Virus record (IMG/VR): IMGVR_UViG_3300047550_001080
Span: 1-45,668 of that record
Strand: one strand, 5' to 3'
Source of the DNA: a virus
Length of the DNA: 45,668 bases
Shown here piece by piece: positions 40,635-45,405 of the stretch. How positions within the stretch are numbered: the first letter of the stretch is position 1; every line of letters begins with the position of its first letter. A program made the translations under genes and the position numbers. Below the pieces are notes generated by a model. It worked only from the letters and a program-made list of their open reading frames with translations. It searched no databases and was not told the DNA's origin.

Positions 40635-40914
40635 AAATAAGAAATTACTAGAAATAGTAAGAGAAGCTCCATGCCAAGTATGTGGTCTTGAAGATGGCAC
40701 GGTTGTTGCTGCGCATTCTAATCAATCTAGAGATGGTAAATCCATATCCATGAAATCTCATGATTACAGAATAGCCGCAATGTGCTATAAATGTCATTCT
40801 AACTTAGACCAAGGAAGCAAAATGACTAGGGAAGAAAGAATAGAAATGTGGGAAAATGCCCATAGATCTACAATTGGTTGGTTATTTGAAAAAGAACACT
40901 TGGAGGTTAAATGA
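40621..40914 (+). CDS. YbcO-like (DUF1364) HNH-type endonuclease
   Basis: 97 residues. C18-x2-C21 (PCQVCGLEDG), the AAH at 30-32, SRDGK at 36-40, and C55-x2-C58-H59 (MCYKCHSNLDQ) follow the order of the lambda-type YbcO/DUF1364 family, which has a zinc-bound HNH fold. In lambdoid phages such genes lie in the Nin region with recombination functions. Consistent with the nuclease/ERF/RusA set here. Activity on DNA is inferred. Confidence 0.7.
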   Translation: MALYRNKKLLEIVREAPCQVCGLEDGTVVAAHSNQSRDGKSISMKSHDYRIAAMCYKCHSNLDQGSKMTREERIEMWENAHRSTIGWLFEKEHLEVK

Positions 40915-41120
40915 TTATCAAGCTAACAAATGCAGTAAAAGAACATGACAATAAGCCTATACTTATCAATACGGATCATATAGTATCTATCTTTCCAGAT
41001 AATATAATTGAGGGTAAAGTGATTACTGCAATATCTACTGTATACTCAATTACAAAAGAAACTTGGATGGTAAAAGAAACACCAGAACAAATCTATGAAC
41101 AAATACTGGAGTTAACATGA
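40911..41120 (+). CDS. Small beta-rich protein, FlbD-like pattern
   Basis: 69 residues, ATGA overlap with the HNH gene. MIIKLTNAVKEHDNKPILIN, then TDHIVSIFPDN and VKETPEQIYEQILELT follow the pattern 'IxLTxxxxxPIxINxxxI...VKExxExI' seen in FlbD-like and many small phage proteins. Likely a compact beta domain with a C-terminal helix. Function in phage unknown. Confidence 0.5.
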   Translation: MIIKLTNAVKEHDNKPILINTDHIVSIFPDNIIEGKVITAISTVYSITKETWMVKETPEQIYEQILELT

Positions 41121-41254
41121 AAACTTATTTTGGATTATTTGTAGGTATACTTGGTATATGTTTTATACCATTTGCTATTCTCTTTGTTGCATTTAGAGCT
41201 TCATGCACATTTGTAAGTAGAACTGCTATGGAGGGTTTTAAAGATGTTTACTAA
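41117..41254 (+). CDS. 45-residue single-TM protein
   Basis: ATG 41117 overlaps the previous stop. One strong membrane segment (GLFVGILGICFIPFAILFVA) is followed by a short soluble tail with one Cys (FRASCTFVSRT). The next gene begins inside its last codons after GGAGGG. It may sit in the host inner membrane. Not recognised. Confidence 0.6.
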   Translation: MKTYFGLFVGILGICFIPFAILFVAFRASCTFVSRTAMEGFKDVY

Positions 41255-41483
41255 AGAACCATACGCATGGGTTTATGAAGAGTTTGATAATAACAACAAA
41301 TTAGTTGAGAGCCGTATATGCCCATTCAAGCCATCTGAAATATCATTTCAAAATGAAATTAAATCAAAACTTCATAATATTGTTCTCACGCCTTTATATA
41401 AATGTGATGATAAAGCTGAAAAGCATATAGCTATCAAGCGTTACGATAGTAAAAGATTAGTAGAAGCTAACCAAGGTTTATAA
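41244..41483 (+). CDS. Small phage protein
   Basis: 79 residues with GGAGGG 8-9 bases upstream. The opening EPYAWVYEEFDNNNKLVESR and the later IVLTPLYKCDD resemble short phage proteins that contain an 'EPxAW...PLY' pattern. Function unknown. TAATG overlap with the SprT gene. Confidence 0.55.
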   Translation: MFTKEPYAWVYEEFDNNNKLVESRICPFKPSEISFQNEIKSKLHNIVLTPLYKCDDKAEKHIAIKRYDSKRLVEANQGL

Positions 41484-41830
41484 TGACCACTCGTCTTATC
41501 AACGATCATACAATAAAAGTTACATATGACATGTTGAGAAAGATGCCTCCGTTCAACGAATGGAAATTACCCCCTCCACACAAAATAATATTTGAAAGCA
41601 ATAGTGATCCAACCATATGCGGTGAGTTGGATGTTGAACCTATTACATTACGTATTAGCACACACCATCAAGAAACATACATTAATATGATGAGAACGGT
41701 TGCACATGAAATGGTGCATTTAAAGCTTTACTTAGAAGGAAAAACGCATTATGATAAACACGATAAAACATTTAGAAAATTAATGATGCAATTCAATGCT
41801 TTATACGGTTTTGATAAAAGAGAAATGTAA
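41483..41830 (+). CDS. SprT-like zinc metalloprotease
   Basis: 115 residues. VAHEMVHLKLYLEG gives HExxH at 75-79 (H75, E76, H79), and KHDKTFRKLMMQFN gives the third ligand H93, the SprT-family pattern. Cellular SprT/Spartan proteases digest proteins stuck to DNA. A free-standing phage copy in a replication/recombination operon could clear DNA-bound host proteins. No C-terminal zinc-ribbon is present, so it is a minimal catalytic core. Confidence 0.8.
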   Translation: MTTRLINDHTIKVTYDMLRKMPPFNEWKLPPPHKIIFESNSDPTICGELDVEPITLRISTHHQETYINMMRTVAHEMVHLKLYLEGKTHYDKHDKTFRKLMMQFNALYGFDKREM

Positions 41831-41848
41831 ACTAACGAAAGGGAAATA

Positions 41849-42553
41849 ATGAAATACAAATCAGTATTAGTAATCTCGGACTTACACATACCTTATCACC
41901 ACCCAGATGCATTTAAGTTTTTAACTGCATTGAAGAAGAAGTATAAGCCAGACCATGTTGTTAACATTGGTGATGAGCTTGATATGCATGCTATGTCTAT
42001 GCATGACTCTGATCCAGACTTATACTCCGCTGGCCATGAGCTTGCAGCATCAATATCATATATTCAACAACTTGAAAAGATATTTCCTAAAATGGTATTG
42101 GTTCACTCTAACCATTCATCTATGTTATTTAGACGAGCATTGAAGCACGGAGTTCCCAAAGGCTACCTAAAGCATTATAATGACTATTTAGGCGTAGGAA
42201 ATGGATGGCAATGGGTAGATGATCACAGTATTACATTATCTGATGGGTCTAGGTGTTTTTTTACTCATGGTTTATCTGCTGACGTTCTTAAAGTAGCCAT
42301 GCAGTATGGTATGAATACGGTTCAGGGCCACTACCATACGAAGTTTAGCATTGGCTACTACTCTAATCCAGATCAATTAGTCTGGGGCATGCAAGTTGGG
42401 TGCTTAATCAATCAAAAGTCTATGGCATTCCAATACGCAAAGAACTTTAAGACTAGATTTATTGTAGGTTGTGGCATGATTATTGATGGCCAACCAAAGC
42501 TTATGCCAATGATGTTGAATACTAACGGCAAGTGGATAGGTAAATTAGTATGA
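41849..42553 (+). CDS. Calcineurin-like metallophosphoesterase
   Basis: 234 residues. Motifs in order: SDLHIPYHH (D11, H13), NIGDELD near 39-45, VHSNHSS in place of GNHD/E near 94-100, FTHG, and GHYH at 160-163. The fold is that of metallophosphoesterases of the DNA-repair exonuclease or phosphodiesterase type; the substrate cannot be told. The third motif departs from consensus (SNHS). GAAAGGGA before the start is an exact complement of loop 1 of the small RNA at 43860. Confidence 0.85.
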   Translation: MKYKSVLVISDLHIPYHHPDAFKFLTALKKKYKPDHVVNIGDELDMHAMSMHDSDPDLYSAGHELAASISYIQQLEKIFPKMVLVHSNHSSMLFRRALKHGVPKGYLKHYNDYLGVGNGWQWVDDHSITLSDGSRCFFTHGLSADVLKVAMQYGMNTVQGHYHTKFSIGYYSNPDQLVWGMQVGCLINQKSMAFQYAKNFKTRFIVGCGMIIDGQPKLMPMMLNTNGKWIGKLV

Positions 42554-42723
42554 ACTACATCATGATAGTTATTATGTTTGGTAATTTTAGTGTTGAAAGT
42601 TATACTGTTGACTTTGACTCTCAGCTCACATGCGAGAATGCAAAGACAGCTATTATAGAAAAGTATGACAAGTTTGAAAAACGACCAGGGATCACCCCTG
42701 TGATTTTATGTGTAAGGAAATAG
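42550..42723 (+). CDS. 57-residue protein, possibly exported
   Basis: ATG 42550 overlaps the previous stop (ATGA). A short hydrophobic N-terminus (NYIMIVIMFGNFSV) is followed by FDSQLTCENAKTAIIEKYDK and ends in PVILCVRK with a second Cys, so one disulphide could form outside the cytoplasm. Small proteins of this 'FDS...C..A' type are common in phage early regions. Function unknown. Confidence 0.58.
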   Translation: MNYIMIVIMFGNFSVESYTVDFDSQLTCENAKTAIIEKYDKFEKRPGITPVILCVRK

Positions 42724-42724
42724 T

Positions 42725-42925
42725 ATGGCAAGTGAAGCAGGAAAAGGGTCAAAGCAACGACCTACAGATAGAACATTATATGATGAGTCTTATGATCGCA
42801 TATTTGGTAAAAAGAAAAAATCAGAGTCACTAAGAAATGACATCTACTACGATTCTGATTCTGACAACATTAATGATGTTCGTTACGACTTAAAGTATAT
42901 GCCAGATGACCACTATTCAGAATGA
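42725..42925 (+). CDS. Conserved small phage protein (GKGSKQRP)
   Basis: 66 residues. GKGSKQRPTDRTLYDESYDR with RIFGKKKK is a conserved start of short phage proteins; the rest is acidic and Tyr-rich (DIYYDSDSDNINDVRYDLKY). It lacks a strong ribosome site; coupling to the previous stop one base upstream is likely. The next gene overlaps by 20 bases. Function unknown. Confidence 0.58.
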   Translation: MASEAGKGSKQRPTDRTLYDESYDRIFGKKKKSESLRNDIYYDSDSDNINDVRYDLKYMPDDHYSE

Positions 42926-43097
42926 TGTTCCAAGCCCTTGCAAGAATATTTGCAAGCTAGAACAAGGCATCTGTGTAGGTTGTGGTAGAAGTAAAAGAGA
43001 TATCAAAAACTGGTCTCAATATAGCAACGAGACTAAGTATCAAATCGTCCAAAAAATCAAGAAGAAAAAAGCATGGGAAAATTACAGGCAATCATAG
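42906..43097 (+). CDS. DUF1289-family cysteine-rich protein
   Basis: 63 residues. SPCKNICKLEQGICVGCGRS is the DUF1289 signature (CxxxC...CxGCxR) followed by the expected RDIKNWSQYSNETKYQI. Members are small, likely metal-binding proteins of unknown role found in Proteobacteria and their phages. The start lies inside the previous gene. Confidence 0.75.
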   Translation: MTTIQNDVPSPCKNICKLEQGICVGCGRSKRDIKNWSQYSNETKYQIVQKIKKKKAWENYRQS

Positions 43098-43195
43098 ATG
43101 GTATCGTTGTATTATCAATCGTGTATGCGCTTGGTAATTTCATCAATGGCATAATTCTTGCTTATCAATGGCTCACTTGTATTAGCCACATGTAA
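43073..43195 (+). CDS. 40-residue membrane peptide
   Basis: ATG 43073 lies inside the previous gene. The peptide is nearly all hydrophobic (IIDGIVVLSIVYALGNFING, then IILAYQWLTC), one long or two short membrane spans. It is the last gene before the bidirectional terminator. Reality rests on the dense operon context and hydrophobic composition; no ribosome site is clear. Confidence 0.45.
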   Translation: MGKLQAIIDGIVVLSIVYALGNFINGIILAYQWLTCISHM

Positions 43196-43229
43196 TAAAA
43201 AAGGGAGACGTTTTAAGCCTCCCCTTTTG
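43196..43229. terminator. Bidirectional terminator between the early operon and pqqA
   Basis: GGGAG-A-C (43203-43209) pairs with G-C-CTCCC (43217-43223) with one mismatch, flanked by A-rich and T-rich arms. On the minus strand it ends in six Ts and should be efficient for pqqA; on the + strand the tract is four Ts. Confidence 0.75.
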
Positions 43230-43331
43230 TACCATACTAACTTGGTGGCGATTGAAGTCTTAGTTTAAGGAGCTAAATATGCAATACTGCCACCAGAAAT
43301 AACTATATCAAAACTTTATTAGTTGTGCAAG

Positions 43332-43403
43332 TTATTTATTCATTACGTACATAGTCACTTCAAAGCCAAAACGCATCTCAGTTGCTGATGGAGTTGTCCA
43401 CAT
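43332..43403 (-). CDS. pqqA: PqqA, PQQ precursor peptide
   Basis: 23 codons from ATG 43403 to TAA 43334-43332, with a perfect AGGAG seven bases upstream (43415-43411). The peptide has W2, P5, R11, G13, E15, V16, T17, Y19 and N22 and contains RFGFEVTMY. Recalled Klebsiella PqqA is also 23 residues and has the same residues at all nine positions. E15 and Y19 are the pair that PqqE cross-links to make pyrroloquinoline quinone. No other pqq gene is in the window, so host PqqB-E, PqqD and a protease would have to process it. It is transcribed alone, opposite to the neighbouring operons, and ends at the terminator at 43196-43229. A mimic or decoy is an alternative. Confidence 0.92.
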   Translation of the reverse strand: MWTTPSATEMRFGFEVTMYVMNK

Positions 43404-43416
43404 AATATTTCTCCTA

Positions 43417-43454
43417 GTTTGTGTGTAAAAAACAGCGATTTTTGCTACACAAAC
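43417..43454 (-). promoter_or_regulatory. Hairpin in the pqqA upstream region
   Basis: GTTTGTGT (43417-43424) and ACACAAAC (43447-43454) form a perfect 8-bp inverted repeat, with A-run 43428-43432 and T-run 43439-43443 able to pair inside. It ends just before the pqqA ribosome site, so it could be an RNA control hairpin or a DNA operator. Confidence 0.5.
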
Positions 43455-43462
43455 ATATTTGT
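43449..43462. promoter_or_regulatory. Palindrome ACAAA-N4-TTTGT, site 1
   Basis: ACAAACATATTTGT, upstream of pqqA. A second site of the same form starts 30 bases further on, about three helical turns away, as in paired repressor operators. Confidence 0.5.
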
Positions 43463-43478
43463 ATGTAATATATACCAC

Positions 43479-43492
43479 ACAAAGTAGTTTGT
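43479..43492. promoter_or_regulatory. Palindrome ACAAA-N4-TTTGT, site 2
   Basis: ACAAAGTAGTTTGT, same outer arms as site 1. The ribbon-helix-helix protein coded at 39648 is a candidate ligand, by context only. Confidence 0.5.
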
Positions 43493-43756
43493 ATTGCATA
43501 TTTTGCGCTTTTTTCTATACAAAATCCTCCATAAAATCATGATTGACTTACCAGTAAAATGCGTTTTCACTCAAAATACGGGTAAATTTCTTATGAATGA
43601 AACACTTACATAAAATTAAATGTAAAAAAGTAATATATGCCCTACCATAAGTTACCTTTCGCCAAATGCTTTACATCTTTCAATAACTTATTGATTTATA
43701 TACATTAATTGTGTTTTTTACAAACATTTCGTACACATAATAGTAGCAAGATCTAT
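43493..43756. other. AT-rich gene-free stretch
   Basis: No ORF with a ribosome site on either strand. It contains a 15-bp perfect palindrome (43680-43694, TCAATAA-C-TTATTGA) that could be an operator, and several AT-rich hexamers that may hold promoters for pqqA on the minus strand, none convincing. An origin of replication is possible but no iterons were seen. Confidence 0.4.
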
Positions 43757-43788
43757 GCCAGGCTAATCCCGATAGCTGGCTAGCGGGA
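43757..43788 (+). ncRNA. Possible H-type RNA pseudoknot
   Basis: GCCAG (43757-43761) pairs with CTGGC (43776-43780), and TCCCG (43767-43771) pairs with CGGGA (43784-43788), in the interleaved order of a classic H-type pseudoknot. The stretch is GC-rich within an AT-rich region. A weak CATAAT at 43736 lies upstream. The same helices can form on either strand. Known small riboswitch classes do not obviously match. Confidence 0.4.
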
Positions 43789-43826
43789 GTCCACGGAATA
43801 ATAATTTATTATTTCGTTGAAAATAC

Positions 43827-43855
43827 TTGACAAAGGTATACACACTCTATAATAT
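43827..43855 (+). promoter_or_regulatory. Strong promoter for the small RNA
   Basis: Perfect TTGACA (43827-43832) and TATAAT (43848-43853), spaced 15; the overlapping TAATAT (43850-43855) gives a 17-base spacing. This is the closest match to the sigma-70 consensus in the window. Confidence 0.8.
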
Positions 43856-43859
43856 AAGC

Positions 43860-43977
43860 AATGTGAGTCCCTTTCCTCACACGACCCCATGTTACCTCTC
43901 TCTTCGTAACGGTCAACCCTCGGTGTCCCTCGCACCTTAAAAACCCTTAGACTGATCATCTAGGGGTTTTTTCTTTT
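43860..43977 (+). ncRNA. Small RNA with C/U-rich loops (anti-Shine-Dalgarno type)
   Basis: From the expected start near 43860 to the terminator there is no plausible ORF. Three hairpins precede the terminator: TGTGAG/CTCACA (43862-43867 with 43876-43881) with loop TCCCTTTC; GTTAC/GTAAC (43891-43895 with 43906-43910) with loop CTCTCTCTTC; and GGTG/CACC (43922-43925 with 43933-43936) with loop TCCCTCG. Loop 1 is the exact complement of GAAAGGGA before the genes at 41849 and 45106; loop 3 is the exact complement of CGAGGGA before those at 36762 and 45383. The design resembles bacterial small RNAs with anti-SD loops, such as the alphaproteobacterial 'cuckoo' RNAs. Target repression is inference. 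Confidence 0.7.
43939..43977 (+). terminator. Strong terminator of the small RNA
   Basis: A 12- to 13-bp stem (43939-43951 with 43959-43971) with a 7-base loop, followed by a T-rich tract. It ends the RNA transcribed from 43827. Confidence 0.93.
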
Positions 43978-43981
43978 CCAC

Positions 43982-44010
43982 TTGCACAAATAAAAAAATG
44001 GGTGTATATT
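43982..44010 (+). promoter_or_regulatory. Promoter for the structured leader and right-end operon
   Basis: TTGCAC (43982-43987), 17 bases, TATATT (44005-44010), immediately after the small-RNA terminator. Start expected near 44017. Confidence 0.65.
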
Positions 44011-44016
44011 TATAAA

Positions 44017-44341
44017 TGAGAGAAGTGATGTGGGAAAATAATCTATCCTGGTTATTTATTCATATTGCTTCCTCCGTACTCCAAACGATATCAGAGAGCC
44101 TAGATGGGCTGCTTGGAATAATACATAGGCCGTGTTCACACCCGCATGCGAGCCTCGTGGCGCTAAATGGCTACCACACAAGTTATATAGGACTGGGGTG
44201 ACTTGCCTACTATATAACGAGTCAACATTAACTTCGTGTAGGATTAGTATTACTTGGTGCAGTCTATTAGTGATATGGATCAAGGTGGGTCTTCTCACCC
44301 TAGGCGGAGCCATGTCTAAAATTAACTGAAAGGATTAAAAA
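44017..44341 (+). ncRNA. Long structured leader RNA, GC-richer than surroundings
   Basis: About 325 bases without a supported ORF, between a promoter and the gene at 44342. A long-range helix GCCTAG/CTAGGC (44098-44103 with 44300-44305) closes a domain holding a perfect 9-bp stem GTTATATAG/CTATATAAC (44182-44190 with 44210-44218). Smaller hairpins include AAATAA/TTATTT near 44036-44056, GGGT/ACCC near 44287-44299 and GGC-GGA-GCC at 44303-44311; the last conflicts with the closing helix and could be an alternative state. The higher GC and closed architecture suggest a riboswitch-like leader or a processed RNA. I cannot assign a known class. Confidence 0.5.
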
Positions 44342-44584
44342 ATGACTAAAAAAGTAACAATAAAGCAAGCAATGGAATTATTAGATCGCCACTATGAGAT
44401 ACTTGATAATATGTGGGAAGAGATTGAAAAGATGGACAATGAACAATTAGCCAATCATATAGAAGAATTACAAGAGTTGACATTAGGCTTATTAGACGAG
44501 TATTATGGTGTTGATAAACATTTAGGTTGTCATAACTGGCCTAATTGTGATGAGTTTGGTTGTGGAGAATCGGGAGATAATTAA
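44342..44584 (+). CDS. Small acidic helical protein
   Basis: 80 residues after GAAAGG. Helical and acidic (VTIKQAMELLDRHYEILDNM, WEEIEKMDNEQLANHIEELQ) with a Cys-bearing C-terminus (LGCHNWPNCDEFGCGESG) that might bind a metal ion. First gene downstream of the structured leader. TAATG overlap with the next gene. Not recognised. Confidence 0.58.
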   Translation: MTKKVTIKQAMELLDRHYEILDNMWEEIEKMDNEQLANHIEELQELTLGLLDEYYGVDKHLGCHNWPNCDEFGCGESGDN

Positions 44585-44757
44585 TGGACTTTACACACGC
44601 AGTCGTAGATGATGGAGATATCATTAGAAAGTATCGTTGGTCTAAACGAGAAGCTAAATGGTATAAAGATACACATCCAGATATAGAAGTAGTAGCATTA
44701 CCACAAGCACCAAAAGAAGTATTTAATTTTGACGATTACGAGGAGGCACCATTTTGA
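44584..44757 (+). CDS. 57-residue small protein
   Basis: ATG 44584 is on the last base of the previous stop. Sequence: MDFTHAVVDDGDIIRKYRWS, then KREAKWYKDTHPDIEVVALP and an acidic end DDYEEAPF. A compact alpha/beta fold is likely. Function unknown. The next gene starts at TTG inside its stop region. Confidence 0.55.
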   Translation: MDFTHAVVDDGDIIRKYRWSKREAKWYKDTHPDIEVVALPQAPKEVFNFDDYEEAPF

Positions 44758-44921
44758 AAGAAGTTTATCACAAGAAGTATTTAACAACAGAACAAGTAGT
44801 ATCAATCAAAGAATGTTTAAAGAGAATGCCTATACCAAAGGTAGCTAAGCTATTTAATATGCCTAAGTCTAATATCAGAAACATTTATCTTGGTATTACA
44901 TATAGAAATGTAGGCGAGTAA
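44754..44921 (+). CDS. Small helix-turn-helix protein
   Basis: 55 residues from TTG 44754, supported by GAGGAGG at 44740-44746 about eight bases upstream. TTEQVVSIKECLKRMPIPKV, then AKLFNMPKSNIRNIYLG and TYRNV form a helix-turn-helix of the type seen in small phage regulators and homing-endonuclease DNA-binding ends. It probably binds DNA. One-base overlap with the following gene. Confidence 0.6.
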   Translation: MKEVYHKKYLTTEQVVSIKECLKRMPIPKVAKLFNMPKSNIRNIYLGITYRNVGE

Positions 44922-45076
44922 TGACTGAAAAGAAAACGATAATAGTTGAAAATATTTTAGTTAAAGGGTATATTAAGCACCCTAATGGAAGAAAGACATT
45001 ATTTGAGTTTAACAAAAATGACTTTACTCCAAAGGCTTTTGAAGTTATATTTAACGAACTAGATAAAAAGTTTTAA
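44921..45076 (+). CDS. 51-residue small protein
   Basis: TAATG overlap with the HTH gene. Sequence: TIIVENILVKGYIKHPNGRK, TLFEFNKNDFTPKAFEVIFN, ending ELDKKF: a small beta-hairpin plus helix. No known family. Thirty bases separate it from the next gene, which has its own strong ribosome site. Confidence 0.52.
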   Translation: MTEKKTIIVENILVKGYIKHPNGRKTLFEFNKNDFTPKAFEVIFNELDKKF

Positions 45077-45105
45077 AGTAGTTAAAGAAAGGGAGAGAAG
45101 TAGTT

Positions 45106-45405
45106 ATGATGAACTTAGTAAATTATGTGGAGAAGCAACATTCAAATACAAATACACATAACTTATCTAAAGAGGAACTAGAACTTGCAAGTAAACTAAA
45201 TAACTTTTTTATTGAAAGCAAGCCATTATTCCGTCAAGATGTATTAGATTACTTTGGTATATCAAAGCACATGTTCTATAAGTTAAAGAACGCAAAGGCA
45301 ATACAAGTGCCTAAAGATATGACAAGTAGAGCTAATTCATGTAGAAATAAGGGTAAAACAAAAATTAACGAGGGAAAATCAAATGAGGTATCTATCAGTA
45401 TGTAG
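45106..45405 (+). CDS. Putative DNA-binding protein with HTH-like segment
   Basis: 99 residues; GAAAGGGAGAG at 45087-45097 precedes the ATG pair at 45106/45109. FRQDVLDYFGISKHMFYKLK is a likely helix-turn-helix; the C-terminus is basic (SRANSCRNKGKTKINEGK). Its Shine-Dalgarno region is an exact complement of loop 1 of the small RNA. The methyltransferase gene begins inside its 3' end, suggesting coupling. Confidence 0.55.
   Translation: MMNLVNYVEKQHSNTNTHNLSKEELELASKLNNFFIESKPLFRQDVLDYFGISKHMFYKLKNAKAIQVPKDMTSRANSCRNKGKTKINEGKSNEVSISM

Noticed and set aside
43260-43301. Minus-strand reading DIVISGGSIAYLAP ending in TAA downstream of pqqA
   Set aside because: Looks like the end of a structural protein but has no start codon and is preceded by stops; a relic is possible but cannot be shown.
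43279-43302. 7-codon ORF with an AAGGAG site inside an inverted repeat (TGGTGGC 43243-43249, GCCACCA 43289-43295)
   Set aside because: Too short to support, and no dependent gene follows; noted as a possible leader peptide only.
43462-43552. About 30-codon minus-strand ORF upstream of pqqA
   Set aside because: No ribosome site, Tyr/Ile/Asn-rich composition as expected from AT-rich noncoding DNA.
44016-44201. 61-residue + strand ORF in the structured leader
   Set aside because: Starts at the predicted transcription start with no ribosome site and lacks any protein-like pattern; structured RNA explains the region better.
44056-44313. 85-residue minus-strand ORF
   Set aside because: Lies across the structured leader, no ribosome site, no recognisable domain.
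43755-44340. tRNA genes
   Set aside because: Several hairpins are present, but no cloverleaf with a GGTTC-type T-arm and acceptor stem could be drawn.
43200-44340. CRISPR array or transposon
   Set aside because: Repeats here are short palindromes without regular spacers; no transposase or terminal inverted repeats with target duplication were seen anywhere in the window.
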